Assembly (NCBI GenBank): GCA_903870245.1
Contig: CAIQCB010000031.1
Location: 1-42,985 of the forward strand
Length of the DNA stretch: 42,985 bases
Origin: an uncultured Methylocystaceae bacterium
GTDB taxonomy: Bacteria; Pseudomonadota; Alphaproteobacteria; Rhizobiales; Beijerinckiaceae
Direction of reading: 5' to 3'
Positions 8,521-19,949 of the stretch are shown here, in pieces. The position numbers and the translations under genes were made by a program. The notes under the pieces were generated by a model. The model made no database searches, was not told the DNA's origin, and was given only the letters and a program-made list of their open reading frames with translations. Position 1 is the stretch's first letter; every line of letters begins with the position of its first letter.

Positions 8521-9705
8521 ATGAACATCCTTCTTGTGAGTGGAAGCATGAGTATATACTCTGGCGGTCCTCCAAGAGTCGTCGCCGGGACCGCAGAAGC
8601 TTTAGCCAAACGTGGACATACTGTTACTGTAGCTACGTTAAAGGAAAATACTGAATCGGCAGAAACAATTATTAATGAATTTCCTAGGTTAAATCATAAA
8701 AATATTACTCTCATGCCTTTTAAAACAAGCTTCCCGGGCTTTCTTAGAAGAAGTAATAGCCTCCTGAGAAGAATGAGAAGCCAGATTCATAAGTATGATA
8801 TTGTTCATGTTCACGGTGTCTGGGAAGGTTGCATGGGTGAGATTTTCTTACTAAGCCGACGCAATAAAATCCCTTTTTTTATATCATCTCATGGTTTGTT
8901 TGATCCATGGTCTCTGAAACAATCTAGCTGGAAGAAGAAACTTTCAATAAATCTGTTGCCTACCGGTAGAATGATTGATGAGGCCAATGCGATCATTTAC
9001 GCAACGCATGATGAAATGGACGAAGGAAAAAAAATTCTGAAAACCGTTTCGTGCGTTCTCCCTAATGGAATTGATATCAGCTCGTTAAATAGGGATAATC
9101 TTCCCGATGATCTTGCGCTGAGACAGATTTACCCGCAATTGAATGAATGGGATCGAACTTTTCTTTTTTATAGTCGAATACACCCAAAGAAAGGTTTGCA
9201 TCTCCTCCTTCAAGCCTTCTTATCATTGGATCATACTGACACGTCAGCTGGCCTGTTAATAGTAGGAATACCACAGGATAAGGATTATGAGATTGAATTA
9301 AGGTCTCTAATTGCCAATTCTCCTCATGGTGACAAGATTTTATTTATAACGAATTTAGTCGGTAGAGATTCGCAGGTTGCTCTCAGATGCGGCGATGTAT
9401 TCGTTTTACCTTCCTATCAGGAAGGGTTTTCTATGGCTATATTGGAGGCAATGGCTTGTGAATTGCCTGTTTTGATCAGCGATAAATGCCATTTTCCGGA
9501 AGTTGAATCAGAATGGGGTGCTGGCCTCGTTGTATCGCCAGAACTTATAAGTTTGAGAAATGGCCTTTTATCGCTCCTCTCATTGCCCAAAAAAGAGCTA
9601 AGCGAAATGGGAGCGCGAGGACGTGAAGCAATCGCTCGAAACTTCGACTGGAGTTCAGTCGCCGAACGCTTGGAAAAAATCTATCTTGGCCAAAATTATG
9701 TTTGA
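8521..9705 (+). CDS. Glycosyltransferase family 4 protein
   Basis: The 394-residue protein has the two-lobed GT-B architecture. The N-terminal acceptor domain has the SGGPPRVV glycine loop (14-21), DIVHVHG (93-99) and SSHGLFDPW (122-130). The C-terminal GT1 donor domain has FYSRIHPKKGLHLLL (216-230) and the family's EX7E motif in EGFSMAILE (E301 and E309), followed by AMACELPVLIS. Such retaining enzymes add one sugar from a nucleotide donor to the lipid-linked repeat unit at the cytoplasmic face. Donor and linkage cannot be deduced. A GGTTGGAGCGACAG site lies just before the ATG. It is the last gene of the AT-rich block and slightly less AT-rich than the rfb genes. Confidence 0.92.
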   Translation: MNILLVSGSMSIYSGGPPRVVAGTAEALAKRGHTVTVATLKENTESAETIINEFPRLNHKNITLMPFKTSFPGFLRRSNSLLRRMRSQIHKYDIVHVHGVWEGCMGEIFLLSRRNKIPFFISSHGLFDPWSLKQSSWKKKLSINLLPTGRMIDEANAIIYATHDEMDEGKKILKTVSCVLPNGIDISSLNRDNLPDDLALRQIYPQLNEWDRTFLFYSRIHPKKGLHLLLQAFLSLDHTDTSAGLLIVGIPQDKDYEIELRSLIANSPHGDKILFITNLVGRDSQVALRCGDVFVLPSYQEGFSMAILEAMACELPVLISDKCHFPEVESEWGAGLVVSPELISLRNGLLSLLSLPKKELSEMGARGREAIARNFDWSSVAERLEKIYLGQNYV

Positions 9706-10141
9706 TTATTTTTTTAGTCTGCTTGGCAATCAAACTTGGTAATTTCTATTAAGGTCAGACGATTGTGATATGATGCTATAGTCCGCAGCCGAAGTCTTTT
9801 CAGTGCGGTTTCAGGTGTGAGACGGACTCCGCCGCCCTCACGTGCGTTTCTGCGAAATTGATGTGTTATCGCGTATCAATCGAATGATCTTTTTTTCTTT
9901 AATTCATAATATTTTGATTTCATCTACCTGCTTTGCAGGTTCTCATCCATAAGACTTAATTAATCATAGCGCATCTTTCTGTGAACAGCGCTCTATGATC
10001 GGTCTGTTAGCAGATCAATACGCCCCCCCCCAAAAAAATCGTCACTTGCCGATCATAGCGGTCGATCAGGCTCCAAAAAAGTTATCCCAGGAAATATCTA
10101 GCGGATGCGCCAATCCTGGGGCGCATATCTCAAACGATCAA
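9706..10141. other. Intergenic boundary between AT-rich island and GC-rich chromosome
   Basis: No gene is seen in these 436 bases. Composition changes from AT-rich to GC-rich near 10,080. A homopolymer junction of about ten C followed by seven A lies around 10,022-10,038. Close to the end of holA, the stem ATGCGCC/GGCGCAT (about 10,104-10,126) overlaps an alternative CCCAGGA/TCCTGGG pairing. This may serve as a weak holA transcript end, but no T-run follows it on the minus strand. Confidence 0.45.
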
Positions 10142-11164
10142 TTAGTGCCGCGCCGCTCTCGCCACTCGCCAGAGTGAACGTTCGGCCTCCATGCGCGCGC
10201 TGGCGGCGTGCGCGCGAGCGCGTGTCTGTGCCTCACGTAATGGATCGATCAACGCGCCGGCGCGCGCTGATGTCCATGAGCGCAGTTGTGCTTCGATCAG
10301 CGCGCGATGCATCATGTATCCGAAACCGGCGCGCAGCATCATCGTCATGCCTGGATCGAGGCGTCCGCCCTCGCGCTCCATGGCGAGGCGCGCACGATGC
10401 AGCGTGATGACATAGCGGAGCGCGCCAACCAACAGCGTTGTCGCGTCTCCGCCTTGAGCGAAATAGGCGTCCATGGTTGCTGCCGCATCGCCCGCGAACG
10501 CAGCGGCGACCACCCGATCCGAGGCGATTCGAGCGGCATGCGCGACAATGGCCTCGACATCCTCGGCGCTGATACGTTCGCGGCCATGCATGTAGAGCGC
10601 GAGTTTGGCGAGCTCGGCGCGGCTCATCAGTCGATCCTCGCCAAGCGCTTCGACCAGCAGGGCGCGCGCTTCTGGACTTGCGACCAGTCCAGCCTCGCGA
10701 AGACTACGATCAATCAGTGCGTTAAGGTCTTGATCGCTATCCGCTTCGCATTCTATGGCGACGGCGCCTTTCGCGCTTTCTACAATTTTACGCAGTGGCG
10801 AATCTTTACGCAAAGCGCCGGCGCTGAGCACAATCGTGCAATCTTCAGGGGGCGCTGCGATAAGCGTGGTGAGCGCGGTCAGGATGGATCTGGAGCCCGT
10901 CTCGACCAGCAAGGCGCGCCGACCGCCAAAGAGCGGCCGTGTATTGGCTTCATCCAGCAGCATGAGTGGATCGGCGGCGACTTCATCGCCGCTCATCTCG
11001 ACAAACTGAAAAGGATCATGGCGGTCGTCTATGCGCTTGCCGACCAGAGTCAGGGCGCGTTCGCGAACCATGCCGGCGTCAGGTCCGTAGACCAGAAACA
11101 GAAAAATACCTTCTGGCGGCGCGGCGACATATTTCTCTGCGTCGCCGCTTTTCACGACGCCCAT
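10142..11164 (-). CDS. holA: DNA polymerase III subunit delta
   Basis: HolA is the clamp-loader delta subunit that opens the beta sliding clamp at the replication fork. The 340-residue protein has the family's usual length. Its N-terminus carries FLVYGPDAGMVRERA (22-36), the degenerate Walker-like region typical of delta. An AAA-like lid region (SRAELAKLALY) and a C-terminal helical collar domain follow. It sits 11 bases after lptE, which overlaps leuS; this leuS-lptE-holA order is common in Hyphomicrobiales and points to one transcript. It is the first GC-rich gene right of the composition change, so it marks the chromosomal side. Confidence 0.93.
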   Translation of the reverse strand: MGVVKSGDAEKYVAAPPEGIFLFLVYGPDAGMVRERALTLVGKRIDDRHDPFQFVEMSGDEVAADPLMLLDEANTRPLFGGRRALLVETGSRSILTALTTLIAAPPEDCTIVLSAGALRKDSPLRKIVESAKGAVAIECEADSDQDLNALIDRSLREAGLVASPEARALLVEALGEDRLMSRAELAKLALYMHGRERISAEDVEAIVAHAARIASDRVVAAAFAGDAAATMDAYFAQGGDATTLLVGALRYVITLHRARLAMEREGGRLDPGMTMMLRAGFGYMMHRALIEAQLRSWTSARAGALIDPLREAQTRARAHAASARMEAERSLWRVARAARH

Positions 11165-11175
11165 TCGCTCATGTC

Positions 11176-11700
11176 CTAATGTCGATTGGCCAGATCGATC
11201 GCGATGCGGGTGCGGATCGAATCAGCGATGACTTTGGCATTGCGAATCTCGGCGTCACGCGCGGCGCGGATATTTGTGAAACGCGCCGTGAATCGATCAT
11301 AGCTGGCGAGCGCCTGGGCTATGCCCTTGGCGATCTCGACATTGTCTGGCAGCGTCATCAGCGAGTAATTTGCGTCCACCACCACGGTGGCGGAGGTCGA
11401 GAAGGACGTCGTCGTATTATAAATCGGCGTTTGGACGCGCTCGGTGAGCTTCACCTTTAGTCGGTAGCGAGGCGTCACTTGTGAACCCGTGCCGTTGAAG
11501 CCCTGGATCAATTCGTTGCGGACATAATGGCCGACCCGATCGGGGATCTCGTCGACCTCGACCGCCTGAAGCTCCGTCACCGTCGATACGCCGTCCATAT
11601 TTGGGCCGTAAAGCGGCTGGATGCAGCCGGCGAGGGGCGCGGCCAGAGTGACGGCGGAGAGGGCGGCGATCATCCGCCATGAGGACCTAAACGACGACAT
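11176..11700 (-). CDS. lptE: LPS assembly lipoprotein LptE
   Basis: LptE is the outer-membrane lipoprotein that plugs and helps assemble the LptD channel for lipopolysaccharide export. The chosen ATG at 11,700 is preceded by AAGAGGATCGTCA on the minus strand and overlaps the end of leuS by 14 bases. A start seven codons earlier lacks such a site. The 174-residue product has a positively charged N-terminus, a hydrophobic stretch and the lipobox LAGC (Cys26), followed by IQPLYGP, which is typical of alphaproteobacterial LptE. The middle contains the beta-rich region with [12 protein letters not shown]. The link to surface polysaccharide fits the wider region, though the operon partners are translation and replication genes. 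Confidence 0.88.
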   Translation of the reverse strand: MSSFRSSWRMIAALSAVTLAAPLAGCIQPLYGPNMDGVSTVTELQAVEVDEIPDRVGHYVRNELIQGFNGTGSQVTPRYRLKVKLTERVQTPIYNTTTSFSTSATVVVDANYSLMTLPDNVEIAKGIAQALASYDRFTARFTNIRAARDAEIRNAKVIADSIRTRIAIDLANRH

Positions 11701-14311
11701 TGACGATCCTCTTGGGAACAAGAATGAATTTCTTCAGCGGTTTGCCTTCCATGGCCCGCACGACCGCATCTTGCCCCAGAGACTCTTTGCGAATCGTTTC
11801 CTCGTCCGCGTCGTGCGGCACGAGAATTTCGGCGCGCTTCTTGCCGTTAACCTGCACCGGCAGGCTGATCATGTCCTGGGCCACCAGCGCCGGGTCGGCG
11901 ACCGGCCAGTCCGCTTCAGCCACCAAGCCGTCATGGCCAAGATCGGCCCAGCACGCCTCGGCGACATGCGGCGTCATCGGCGCCGTCAGCCGCGCCAGAG
12001 AGTCGGCCGCCTCGCGGAAAGCGTAAGCGAGATCGGCATTAACGCCTGCTTCAGTCACGGCGTCGAGCGCCGTGGTTAAATCGTTGACGAATTCGCGAAT
12101 GCGGGCGATTGCGCTGTTAAATCGCAGTCGCTCGATATTCTCGCTTACCTGGGCGATGGTGCGGTGCGTCACCTGACGCAGGGCCAGCGCCTGCGGGCCG
12201 ACGGCGTCCGGCGCCAGGGTTCCGGCCGGAGCGGCGACGCGGCCCAGTTCGCCGGTAATCCGCCACAGGCGCTGGATGAAACGCCAGGCGCCCTGGGCCC
12301 CCTCGTCTGACCAGATGACGTCGCGATCCGGCGGGCTGTCTGAAAGGACGAACAGACGGGCGGTGTCGGCCCCGTAGCTCGCGACAATCTCGTCGGGGTC
12401 GACGGTGTTTTTCTTTGACTTCGACATTTTCTCGATCGGGCCGATCTCTACCGCCGCGCCCCCGTCGATCTGAAATGCGCGCCGTCCCCCGTCGCCGGTC
12501 TCGATTCGGACTGCGGCGGGCGAAAGCCAGGCCCCGTCCGGTCCTTTGTAGGTCTCATGCACCACCATGCCCTGCGTAAACAGGCCGGCGAAGGGCTCGG
12601 CCGCCGTCGCATGGCCGGAGTCGCGCATGGCGCGAGCGAAGAAGCGCGAATAGAGCAGATGAAGGATCGCGTGTTCGATGCCGCCGATATACTGATCCAC
12701 TGGCAGCCAGCGTTGAAGCGCCGGGGCTGAGGCAGGCTCCGCCATGTTGTGTGGATCGGTGAACCGCGCGTAATACCAGGAAGAGTCGACGAAGGTGTCC
12801 ATCGTGTCGGTCTCGCGCCGGGATGGCGCGCCGCAGGACGGGCAGGCGACATGCTTCCATGTCGGATGTCGGTCGAGCGGATTGCCGGGCTGATCGAAGG
12901 TCACATCCTCTGGCAGCTTCACTGGCAGATCTTCGTTGGGCACGGGTACGGCGCCGCAGCTCTCGCAGTGAATGATCGGGATCGGACAGCCCCAGTAGCG
13001 CTGGCGCGAGACGCCCCAGTCCCGCAATTTGAAATTCACCTTGCGCGCGCCCTGCGGCGCATTGAACAGCGCCGTTGTCTCGAGTCGGTTGGCGACTTCG
13101 TTTTTTGCCTGCTCCACCGTCATGCCGTCGAGGAACTGCGAATTGATCAGTCGTCCCTCGCCATCGAAGGCGGCGTCGGCGATCGTGAGATCTGCCGGAT
13201 TGACGCCCTCAGGGCAGACGACGACTGTCGCTCCCAGTCCGTATTTGTTGGCGAAATCGAGATCGCGTTGGTCATGCGCCGGGCAGCCGAAAATCGCGCC
13301 CGTGCCATAGTCCATCAGAATGAAATTCGCGACATAGACTGGCAGAGTCCAGTCTGGATCGAAGGGGTGAACGACTCTTAAACCCGTGTCGAAGCCCTGC
13401 TTCTCCGCCGTTTCGATTGCTTCGGCCGAGGTTCCGCCGCGCCGGCAGTCCTCGCAAAAGGCCGCGAGGTCCGGGTTCTGCGCAGCAATGGCCTTCGCCA
13501 GCGGATGATCAGGGGCAAGCGCGAGGAATTTCGCGCCAAACAAAGTATCGGCGCGGGTGGTGAACACTTCGATCTCGCGTGTGTCGCCGAAAGGCGACGC
13601 CAGCGCGAAACGCGCCAATACGCCTTCGGAGCGGCCGATCCAGTTGCGCTGCATCAGTCGGACTTTTTCCGGCCAGCGCTCCAGCGTTTCAAGCGCCGTG
13701 AGCAATTCCTCTGAATAACATGTGATGCGCAGGAACCATTGCGTCAGTTCGCGCTGCTCGACCAGCGCGCCGGAACGCCATCCGCGCCCGTCGATGACCT
13801 GCTCGTTGGCGAGAACGGTCATGTCCACCGGGTCCCAGTTCACCTTTGATTTCTTGCGGTCGACGATGCCGGCTCTGAGAAAATCCAGAAACAGCCCTTG
13901 CTGGTGTTTGTAATATTCCGGATCGCAGGTCGCGATCTCGCGTGACCAGTCGAGGGAGAGCCCCAGCGTTTTAAGCTGGGCGCGCATGGCGGCGATGTTG
14001 GCGTAAGTCCATTTTGCGGGATGCGCGCCCGTCTGGGCCGCGGCGTTCTCGGCGGGCAGGCCGAAGGCGTCCCAGCCCATGGGGTGGAGAACGTCGTAAC
14101 CACGCGCCCGCATGAACCGGGCGATAACGTCCCCCATCGAGTAATTGCGTACATGGCCCATGTGGAGGCGCCCTGAGGGATAGGGGAACATCTCCAGCAC
14201 GTAATATTTGGGCGCGGACGCCCGGGTTCCGGCCCTAAAGATCTGTTTTTCTTCCCAGATCTTCTGCCAGTGCGGTTCGGCCTCGGCGAAATTATAGCGG
14301 TCGGGTCTCAT
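11687..14311 (-). CDS. leuS: Leucine-tRNA ligase
   Basis: LeuS charges tRNA-Leu with leucine in the cytoplasm. From the ATG at 14,311 the product has 874 residues, normal for bacterial LeuRS, and begins [19 protein letters not shown], the usual family opening. A longer frame extends 59 codons upstream but its extra residues look unlike protein. Visible signatures are the class I HIGH-type [20 protein letters not shown], the editing-domain [10 protein letters not shown], the zinc-ribbon-like Cys pairs in the [12 protein letters not shown] region, and [10 protein letters not shown] (the KMSKS loop). The C-terminal anticodon-binding and Leu-specific domains follow. It is divergent from the yggS-type gene, with 122 bases between them. 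Confidence 0.97.
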   Translation of the reverse strand: MRPDRYNFAEAEPHWQKIWEEKQIFRAGTRASAPKYYVLEMFPYPSGRLHMGHVRNYSMGDVIARFMRARGYDVLHPMGWDAFGLPAENAAAQTGAHPAKWTYANIAAMRAQLKTLGLSLDWSREIATCDPEYYKHQQGLFLDFLRAGIVDRKKSKVNWDPVDMTVLANEQVIDGRGWRSGALVEQRELTQWFLRITCYSEELLTALETLERWPEKVRLMQRNWIGRSEGVLARFALASPFGDTREIEVFTTRADTLFGAKFLALAPDHPLAKAIAAQNPDLAAFCEDCRRGGTSAEAIETAEKQGFDTGLRVVHPFDPDWTLPVYVANFILMDYGTGAIFGCPAHDQRDLDFANKYGLGATVVVCPEGVNPADLTIADAAFDGEGRLINSQFLDGMTVEQAKNEVANRLETTALFNAPQGARKVNFKLRDWGVSRQRYWGCPIPIIHCESCGAVPVPNEDLPVKLPEDVTFDQPGNPLDRHPTWKHVACPSCGAPSRRETDTMDTFVDSSWYYARFTDPHNMAEPASAPALQRWLPVDQYIGGIEHAILHLLYSRFFARAMRDSGHATAAEPFAGLFTQGMVVHETYKGPDGAWLSPAAVRIETGDGGRRAFQIDGGAAVEIGPIEKMSKSKKNTVDPDEIVASYGADTARLFVLSDSPPDRDVIWSDEGAQGAWRFIQRLWRITGELGRVAAPAGTLAPDAVGPQALALRQVTHRTIAQVSENIERLRFNSAIARIREFVNDLTTALDAVTEAGVNADLAYAFREAADSLARLTAPMTPHVAEACWADLGHDGLVAEADWPVADPALVAQDMISLPVQVNGKKRAEILVPHDADEETIRKESLGQDAVVRAMEGKPLKKFILVPKRIVNVVV

Positions 14312-14433
14312 TGTGTGCGCTGGGTCCGGGCGGGGTACGACGTTCGCTCCTAAATGCCGGTCGGATCGGGGGATGTCAAAGGCCTGTTGGGCTGAGCGTT
14401 GCGGATCGCGGCGTTGCGCGATAACCACCTCAC

Positions 14434-15111
14434 ATGACAATCCTTGATCGTTACGCCGCCGCCCAATCCGCCATCGGCCGCGCCGCAATCGATTGCGGCC
14501 GCGATCCGGCCGCCGTGACGCTGGTCTGCGTCACCAAGACCTTTCCCGGCGAGGATGTCTTGCCGTTGCTTGAGGCCGGCCATCGCGTTTACGGCGAAAA
14601 TCGCGTGCAGGAGGCGATGAGCAAATGGCCGGCGTTGCGCGAGCGCTATCCCGATATCGAACTCCATCTGATCGGCCCGTTACAATCTAACAAGACGCGG
14701 GAGGCGGTCGAAACCTTCGACGTCATCCAGAGCGTCGATCGCGAGAAGATCGCCGGGGCGCTGGCGGAAGAGATCGCGCGCAGCGGCAAACGCCCGCGTC
14801 TTTTCGTGCAGGTCAACACCGGCGCCGAACCGCAGAAGGCAGGCATTTTGCCCCAGGACGCAGATGCGTTTCTGGCGTTGTGTCGTGATCGCTACCGGCT
14901 GGAGATTGAAGGACTGATGTGCGTGCCGCCGGTTGACGAGCAGGCGTCGCCGCATTTCGCCCTGCTGGCGGACATTGCCGCCCGCAACGACCTTCGACAA
15001 TTATCCATGGGCATGAGTTCGGATTACGAGTTGGCTATTCAACTCGGCGCCACCTTTGTGCGCGTGGGGTCAGCGATCATGGGCGCGCGCGATTACCCCG
15101 TGCAGGGATAG
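14434..15111 (+). CDS. yggS: YggS-type pyridoxal phosphate homeostasis protein
   Basis: This small single-domain protein (225 residues) has the alanine-racemase-like TIM barrel fold of the YggS/PROSC family. It binds PLP and buffers the vitamin B6 pool and linked amino-acid metabolism without clear enzyme activity. The PLP lysine is K35 in LVCVTKTFP. Other family blocks are [40 protein letters not shown] and the phosphate-binding [13 protein letters not shown], followed by VRVGSAIMG. It is transcribed away from leuS and ends 8 bases before the convergent L,D-transpeptidase-like gene. Confidence 0.95.
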   Translation: MTILDRYAAAQSAIGRAAIDCGRDPAAVTLVCVTKTFPGEDVLPLLEAGHRVYGENRVQEAMSKWPALRERYPDIELHLIGPLQSNKTREAVETFDVIQSVDREKIAGALAEEIARSGKRPRLFVQVNTGAEPQKAGILPQDADAFLALCRDRYRLEIEGLMCVPPVDEQASPHFALLADIAARNDLRQLSMGMSSDYELAIQLGATFVRVGSAIMGARDYPVQG

Positions 15112-15119
15112 AGCCGCGC

Positions 15120-15653
15120 TCACGACACGATAATCGTCGCCCCGCGCGCCAGGCGCGGCAGAAGCCGCGCCATGTCTTGCGGGCGCAAGGCCACGCAGCC
15201 GGCGGTGGGGCCGAGATCATCTGTGGCGAGGTGAAAGAAGATCGCGCTGCCGCGTCCGCGCCGTGCGGGCGTGATGTTGTAATCCATCACGCCGACGACG
15301 TCGTATAGCCTGTCCTTCCGCCACATCTCCTCGTGATTGAGGCGAGTCGGCGCGCGGAGAGGTCGGTTATAGAGAAAGCTGTGCGGATCGTCGCACCAGA
15401 TATCGTCGCGTCGCGTCGGACGCCAGGGCGCCAGTAATCGCTTGGCTCTTCTGAGGTAAAAAAACAGCAGCGCATGGCGGCCAGAAGGGGTCGCCCCGTC
15501 GCCCTCGCGTTTGGCGTGGGTGACCCCGCTGCGGCCGATGGCGCAGGGCATAACCACAGCGCCGGCATGCAGCCGCGCTTCATGCGATCGCCCCCCGATC
15601 CGGCGGGCGACCCGCACAAGCATAAGGCGTCCCGAGGCGTTGTTTCTGCGCAT
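15120..15653 (-). CDS. L,D-transpeptidase catalytic-domain (YkuD-like) protein
   Basis: The chosen start at 15,653 gives 177 residues beginning MRRNNASGRLMLV; 35 extra upstream codons would be Arg-rich and divergent-gene sequence. The C-terminal half contains the YkuD active-site pattern, with a His in FFHLATDD followed by GPTAGCVAL, where Cys is the nucleophile. GVTHAKREGDGATPSG resembles the conserved KREGDGATP block of a small alphaproteobacterial subgroup. Such enzymes make 3-3 crosslinks in peptidoglycan or attach proteins to it. No convincing signal peptide is visible, so localisation is uncertain. It converges with the yggS-type gene and diverges from the response regulator. Confidence 0.8.
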   Translation of the reverse strand: MRRNNASGRLMLVRVARRIGGRSHEARLHAGAVVMPCAIGRSGVTHAKREGDGATPSGRHALLFFYLRRAKRLLAPWRPTRRDDIWCDDPHSFLYNRPLRAPTRLNHEEMWRKDRLYDVVGVMDYNITPARRGRGSAIFFHLATDDLGPTAGCVALRPQDMARLLPRLARGATIIVS

Positions 15654-15706
15654 GAGCAAACCTGCTAGTTCCTTCGTCCCCGGCCGTAAAGCGTGGCGTC
15701 GACCCG

Positions 15707-16417
15707 ATGAACACCGTTTCCAGCAACGCCCGCATCGCCATCGTCGCCGGGCCCGCATTGTCTATGGCTCTGAGCGAGCATTTTAACGCCCGAGCGGACT
15801 GGGACTGTTATCTGGCGCCGTCCCTGGAGGGGCTGCCAAATCCGGAAAGTCCGCCGCCTGATCTGCTGATACTCGATGCTTTCGTGTGCGCCGACGCCGC
15901 CAGCGGCGATCTTGAAGGGCTTCGGGCTTTGGGATGTCCGATTATACTGATTGGCGTGAGCGATAAAGCTTCCTCGGTGGACGCCCTGGCGCATCTGCCC
16001 CGTCCGTTCCGATTGACCGAGCTTCTCGATTGCGTTCAGACGGCGTTGCGCCCGACGCCGTTGGCGTCGCCATCGCTGAGATCGGCAAGTTTGCGGCTCA
16101 CCGAAAAAGAACAGGCGATTTTCGCTCGTCTTGCTGTCGCCGGCGGAACGGTGGTGGCCCGCACGCAGCTTTTATCCGGGATCTGGGGTTACGGCCCTGG
16201 CGTTTCGACCCGAACGCTGGAGACGCATGTTGGCCGTTTGCGGCGCAAGCTTGCCGCCTCAGAGTCCCCCTGGCGAGTGTTGTCGGCGTCGGGAGGCTAT
16301 CGACTTGTGGATAGCTTCGGCGAAACTGCGGAAAAATCGGGCGATGGCGAGCGGAACCCGCTAGAGTGCGGTACTCTCCACTGGGTCCAACATGACATTC
16401 GCCGACGAACTCGATAA
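15707..16417 (+). CDS. Winged-helix response regulator (OmpR-like, degenerate receiver)
   Basis: The 236-residue protein has an N-terminal receiver-like domain (about 8-115) and a C-terminal OmpR/PhoB-type winged helix (about 128-215). The winged helix shows LRLTEKEQAIFARLA, LLSGIWGYGPGVSTRTLETHVGRLR, RRKL and ASGGYRLV. In the receiver, PPDLLILDAF offers a possible phospho-Asp, but the usual acidic pair near the start is absent (IAIVAGPAL) and the switch Lys is not obvious, so phosphorylation may be lost. No histidine kinase is adjacent. Its 3' end overlaps the cyclic-nucleotide-binding gene by 26 bases, so the two are probably co-translated and act together. Confidence 0.83.
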   Translation: MNTVSSNARIAIVAGPALSMALSEHFNARADWDCYLAPSLEGLPNPESPPPDLLILDAFVCADAASGDLEGLRALGCPIILIGVSDKASSVDALAHLPRPFRLTELLDCVQTALRPTPLASPSLRSASLRLTEKEQAIFARLAVAGGTVVARTQLLSGIWGYGPGVSTRTLETHVGRLRRKLAASESPWRVLSASGGYRLVDSFGETAEKSGDGERNPLECGTLHWVQHDIRRRTR

Positions 16418-16835
16418 CCTTTCCCGAATTCCGCTGTTCGCCCTTTTCGACGCCGCCTCCCTGAACGCGCTTGCCTTCCGTTCGGAAACCCGCGTGCTCA
16501 GAACCGGCGATACGCTGTTCCGGCGAGACGACGTATGTGATGGCGGCTTCATCCTGACGGCGGGAGCTATCGAACTTTACACGCATGAGGACTCCGCTCC
16601 GTCGTTGGTTGCGCGTCCATGGACGCTGATTGGCGAAATGGCTCTGATGGTCGAGTCGACGCGTCCGGTCACGGCGATCGCCGCCGAACCGTCCACCGTG
16701 TTGAAGATATCCCGGATGCAATTTCTCGATCTGCTGGCGCGGCATCCCGAGACCGCAATTCGGGTTCAGGCGCTTTTGTGCGATCGTCTGCGCGAAGTCG
16801 CCGAGGCAATGTCCGCCTATGCCGAGGCGGTGTGA
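16392..16835 (+). CDS. Cyclic nucleotide-binding domain protein
   Basis: A 147-residue protein made almost entirely of a CAP-like cyclic-nucleotide-binding beta-barrel. LRTGDTLFRRDDVCDGGFILTAG corresponds to the first strands, PWTLIGEMALMVESTRPVTAIA to the phosphate-binding cassette region (GE-ALM-R-TA), and VLKISRMQFLDLLARHP to the following helix. There is no C-terminal helix-turn-helix, so it is not a CRP transcription factor itself. It may sense a nucleotide and signal to a partner. The start lies inside the end of the response regulator gene. Phosphoglucomutase follows 97 bases downstream. Confidence 0.85.
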   Translation: MTFADELDNLSRIPLFALFDAASLNALAFRSETRVLRTGDTLFRRDDVCDGGFILTAGAIELYTHEDSAPSLVARPWTLIGEMALMVESTRPVTAIAAEPSTVLKISRMQFLDLLARHPETAIRVQALLCDRLREVAEAMSAYAEAV

Positions 16836-16878
16836 TCTGCGACCCGTTGGCGCCTGTTTCGCGGGGCTCTCATTATAA

Positions 16879-18561
<1,683 letters not shown>

Positions 18562-18576
18562 GAAACATCAGCTGCC

Positions 18577-19905
18577 ATGACGGTTTCAGACAACTCTCTC
18601 ATAACGAGGGCCCCATTCCCGGAGCATGAGTCGCGTGCGACGATCCTGTCCGAATTGCATGCGCGCCCCTTTTTGCCTTTGGAGGCGCCACGCCGCATCT
18701 ATCATTTCGCTTTCGCGACTAATCATACGGAAGCCGTCGCTGATCGCGCAGCTCTGGAAAGTCTGGCGCGAGAGCGAGTGGTGGAGCCGCCGCCGCCCGC
18801 AGCAAAATTTCATTATTTCAAGCTGGGTGCTTGGCGTCTGCGCTGGGAGCAACATACCGAGTTCACCACCTATACCTGGTCGACAGGAGAGGACGCTCTC
18901 GCGCCGTTTGATCGTCCCGATCCCGTCGCCTCCGGCGAGATCGTTTTTCGGCCTCCCGGACGTCTGATCGTGGCAACGCATATCGCTGTTGTCGATCGGT
19001 CGCAACAGATCGAAGATCTGGCGACTACGTTTAATTTGCAGAGCCTTTGCGTCATTCGGGCGGATAAAAACGCAGCGAATGTGATCACGGATTTTGCGCC
19101 TGATCAATGTGGCTACACGCGTTTTGTTCTTCGCCTGATCGATGCTCGGCCGCTAGAGGCTGGCCGCCTTGCGCAACGGCTCATGGAGATCGAGACCTAT
19201 CGCACGATGGCCTTGCTGGGGTTGCCGCTGGCGCGCGAGGTTTCGCCTGAATTACGCGCCATGGAGCAGGAGCTTTCGGACATCACCCAAGCCTTGCGCA
19301 CCGCTCATGATTCTGACGAAAGCCATGAAATACTGAAACGTCTATCCGCCCTGCTGGCGACCAGCGAAGCTCTTTCGAACCGAACTGCGTTTCGTTTCGG
19401 CGCCAGCCGCGCCTATCATGCACTGGTCAAAAATCGTCTCGAATTGCTGAATGAGTCCAAAGAGGGAGTCTATTCCTCTCTGTCGAATTTTCTCAGCGCG
19501 CGTTTCGATCCGGCGATCGACACCTGCAACGCTGTTGAGGCGCGGCAATTAAGATTGTCGAACAACGTCGAGCGCGCCACCAACATGATGCGTACGGGAG
19601 TAACGCTGGAGATGGAGCGCCAGAATGGCGCTTTGCTCGATGATATGAATCGTCGTAATCGACTGCAAATGCGTCTTAACCGTATGGTTCAGGGCATTTC
19701 GCTCGCTGGCCTTGCATATTATCTGGCCGGCTTTTTCTCTTATATTTCCCACGGCATGAAAGAACTGGGTTTTCTGCCGCAGAATATTTCCGCCGAGGCG
19801 GCCTCAGCCTTCGCTCTGCCGGCGGCTCTGTTGTGCGCATGGGCTTATATGACGCGCGTCAAGGTTTTATCCCGCCGGGCGATGCAGGAAGAACAGATCG
19901 ATTAA
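18577..19905 (+). CDS. DUF3422 family membrane protein
   Basis: The 442-residue protein matches the alphaproteobacterial DUF3422 family in length and layout. The N-terminus has SELHARPFLPLEAPRRIYH and then FHYFKLGAWRLRWEQHTEF, both typical. A long helical, probably coiled-coil segment occupies about 215-345. Two C-terminal hydrophobic segments (about 366-388 and 405-425) suggest that it is anchored in the inner membrane with a large cytoplasmic part. Function is unknown for the family. Its 15-base spacing from pgm implies one transcript. It converges with the ferredoxin gene, leaving 44 bases between them. Confidence 0.88.
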   Translation: MTVSDNSLITRAPFPEHESRATILSELHARPFLPLEAPRRIYHFAFATNHTEAVADRAALESLARERVVEPPPPAAKFHYFKLGAWRLRWEQHTEFTTYTWSTGEDALAPFDRPDPVASGEIVFRPPGRLIVATHIAVVDRSQQIEDLATTFNLQSLCVIRADKNAANVITDFAPDQCGYTRFVLRLIDARPLEAGRLAQRLMEIETYRTMALLGLPLAREVSPELRAMEQELSDITQALRTAHDSDESHEILKRLSALLATSEALSNRTAFRFGASRAYHALVKNRLELLNESKEGVYSSLSNFLSARFDPAIDTCNAVEARQLRLSNNVERATNMMRTGVTLEMERQNGALLDDMNRRNRLQMRLNRMVQGISLAGLAYYLAGFFSYISHGMKELGFLPQNISAEAASAFALPAALLCAWAYMTRVKVLSRRAMQEEQID

Positions 19906-19949
19906 TCTGGGCGTGGCGTTTTGATGACCGTAATCGCCAGCGTCAAGCG

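Noticed and set aside
10286-11179. Long plus-strand frame antisense to holA
   Set aside because: High GC content keeps antisense frames open; the composition is unlike protein and holA is clearly recognised on the other strand.
14312-14488. N-terminal extension of leuS by 59 codons
   Set aside because: Extra residues are Arg-rich and unlike the family; [15 protein letters not shown] is the standard opening.
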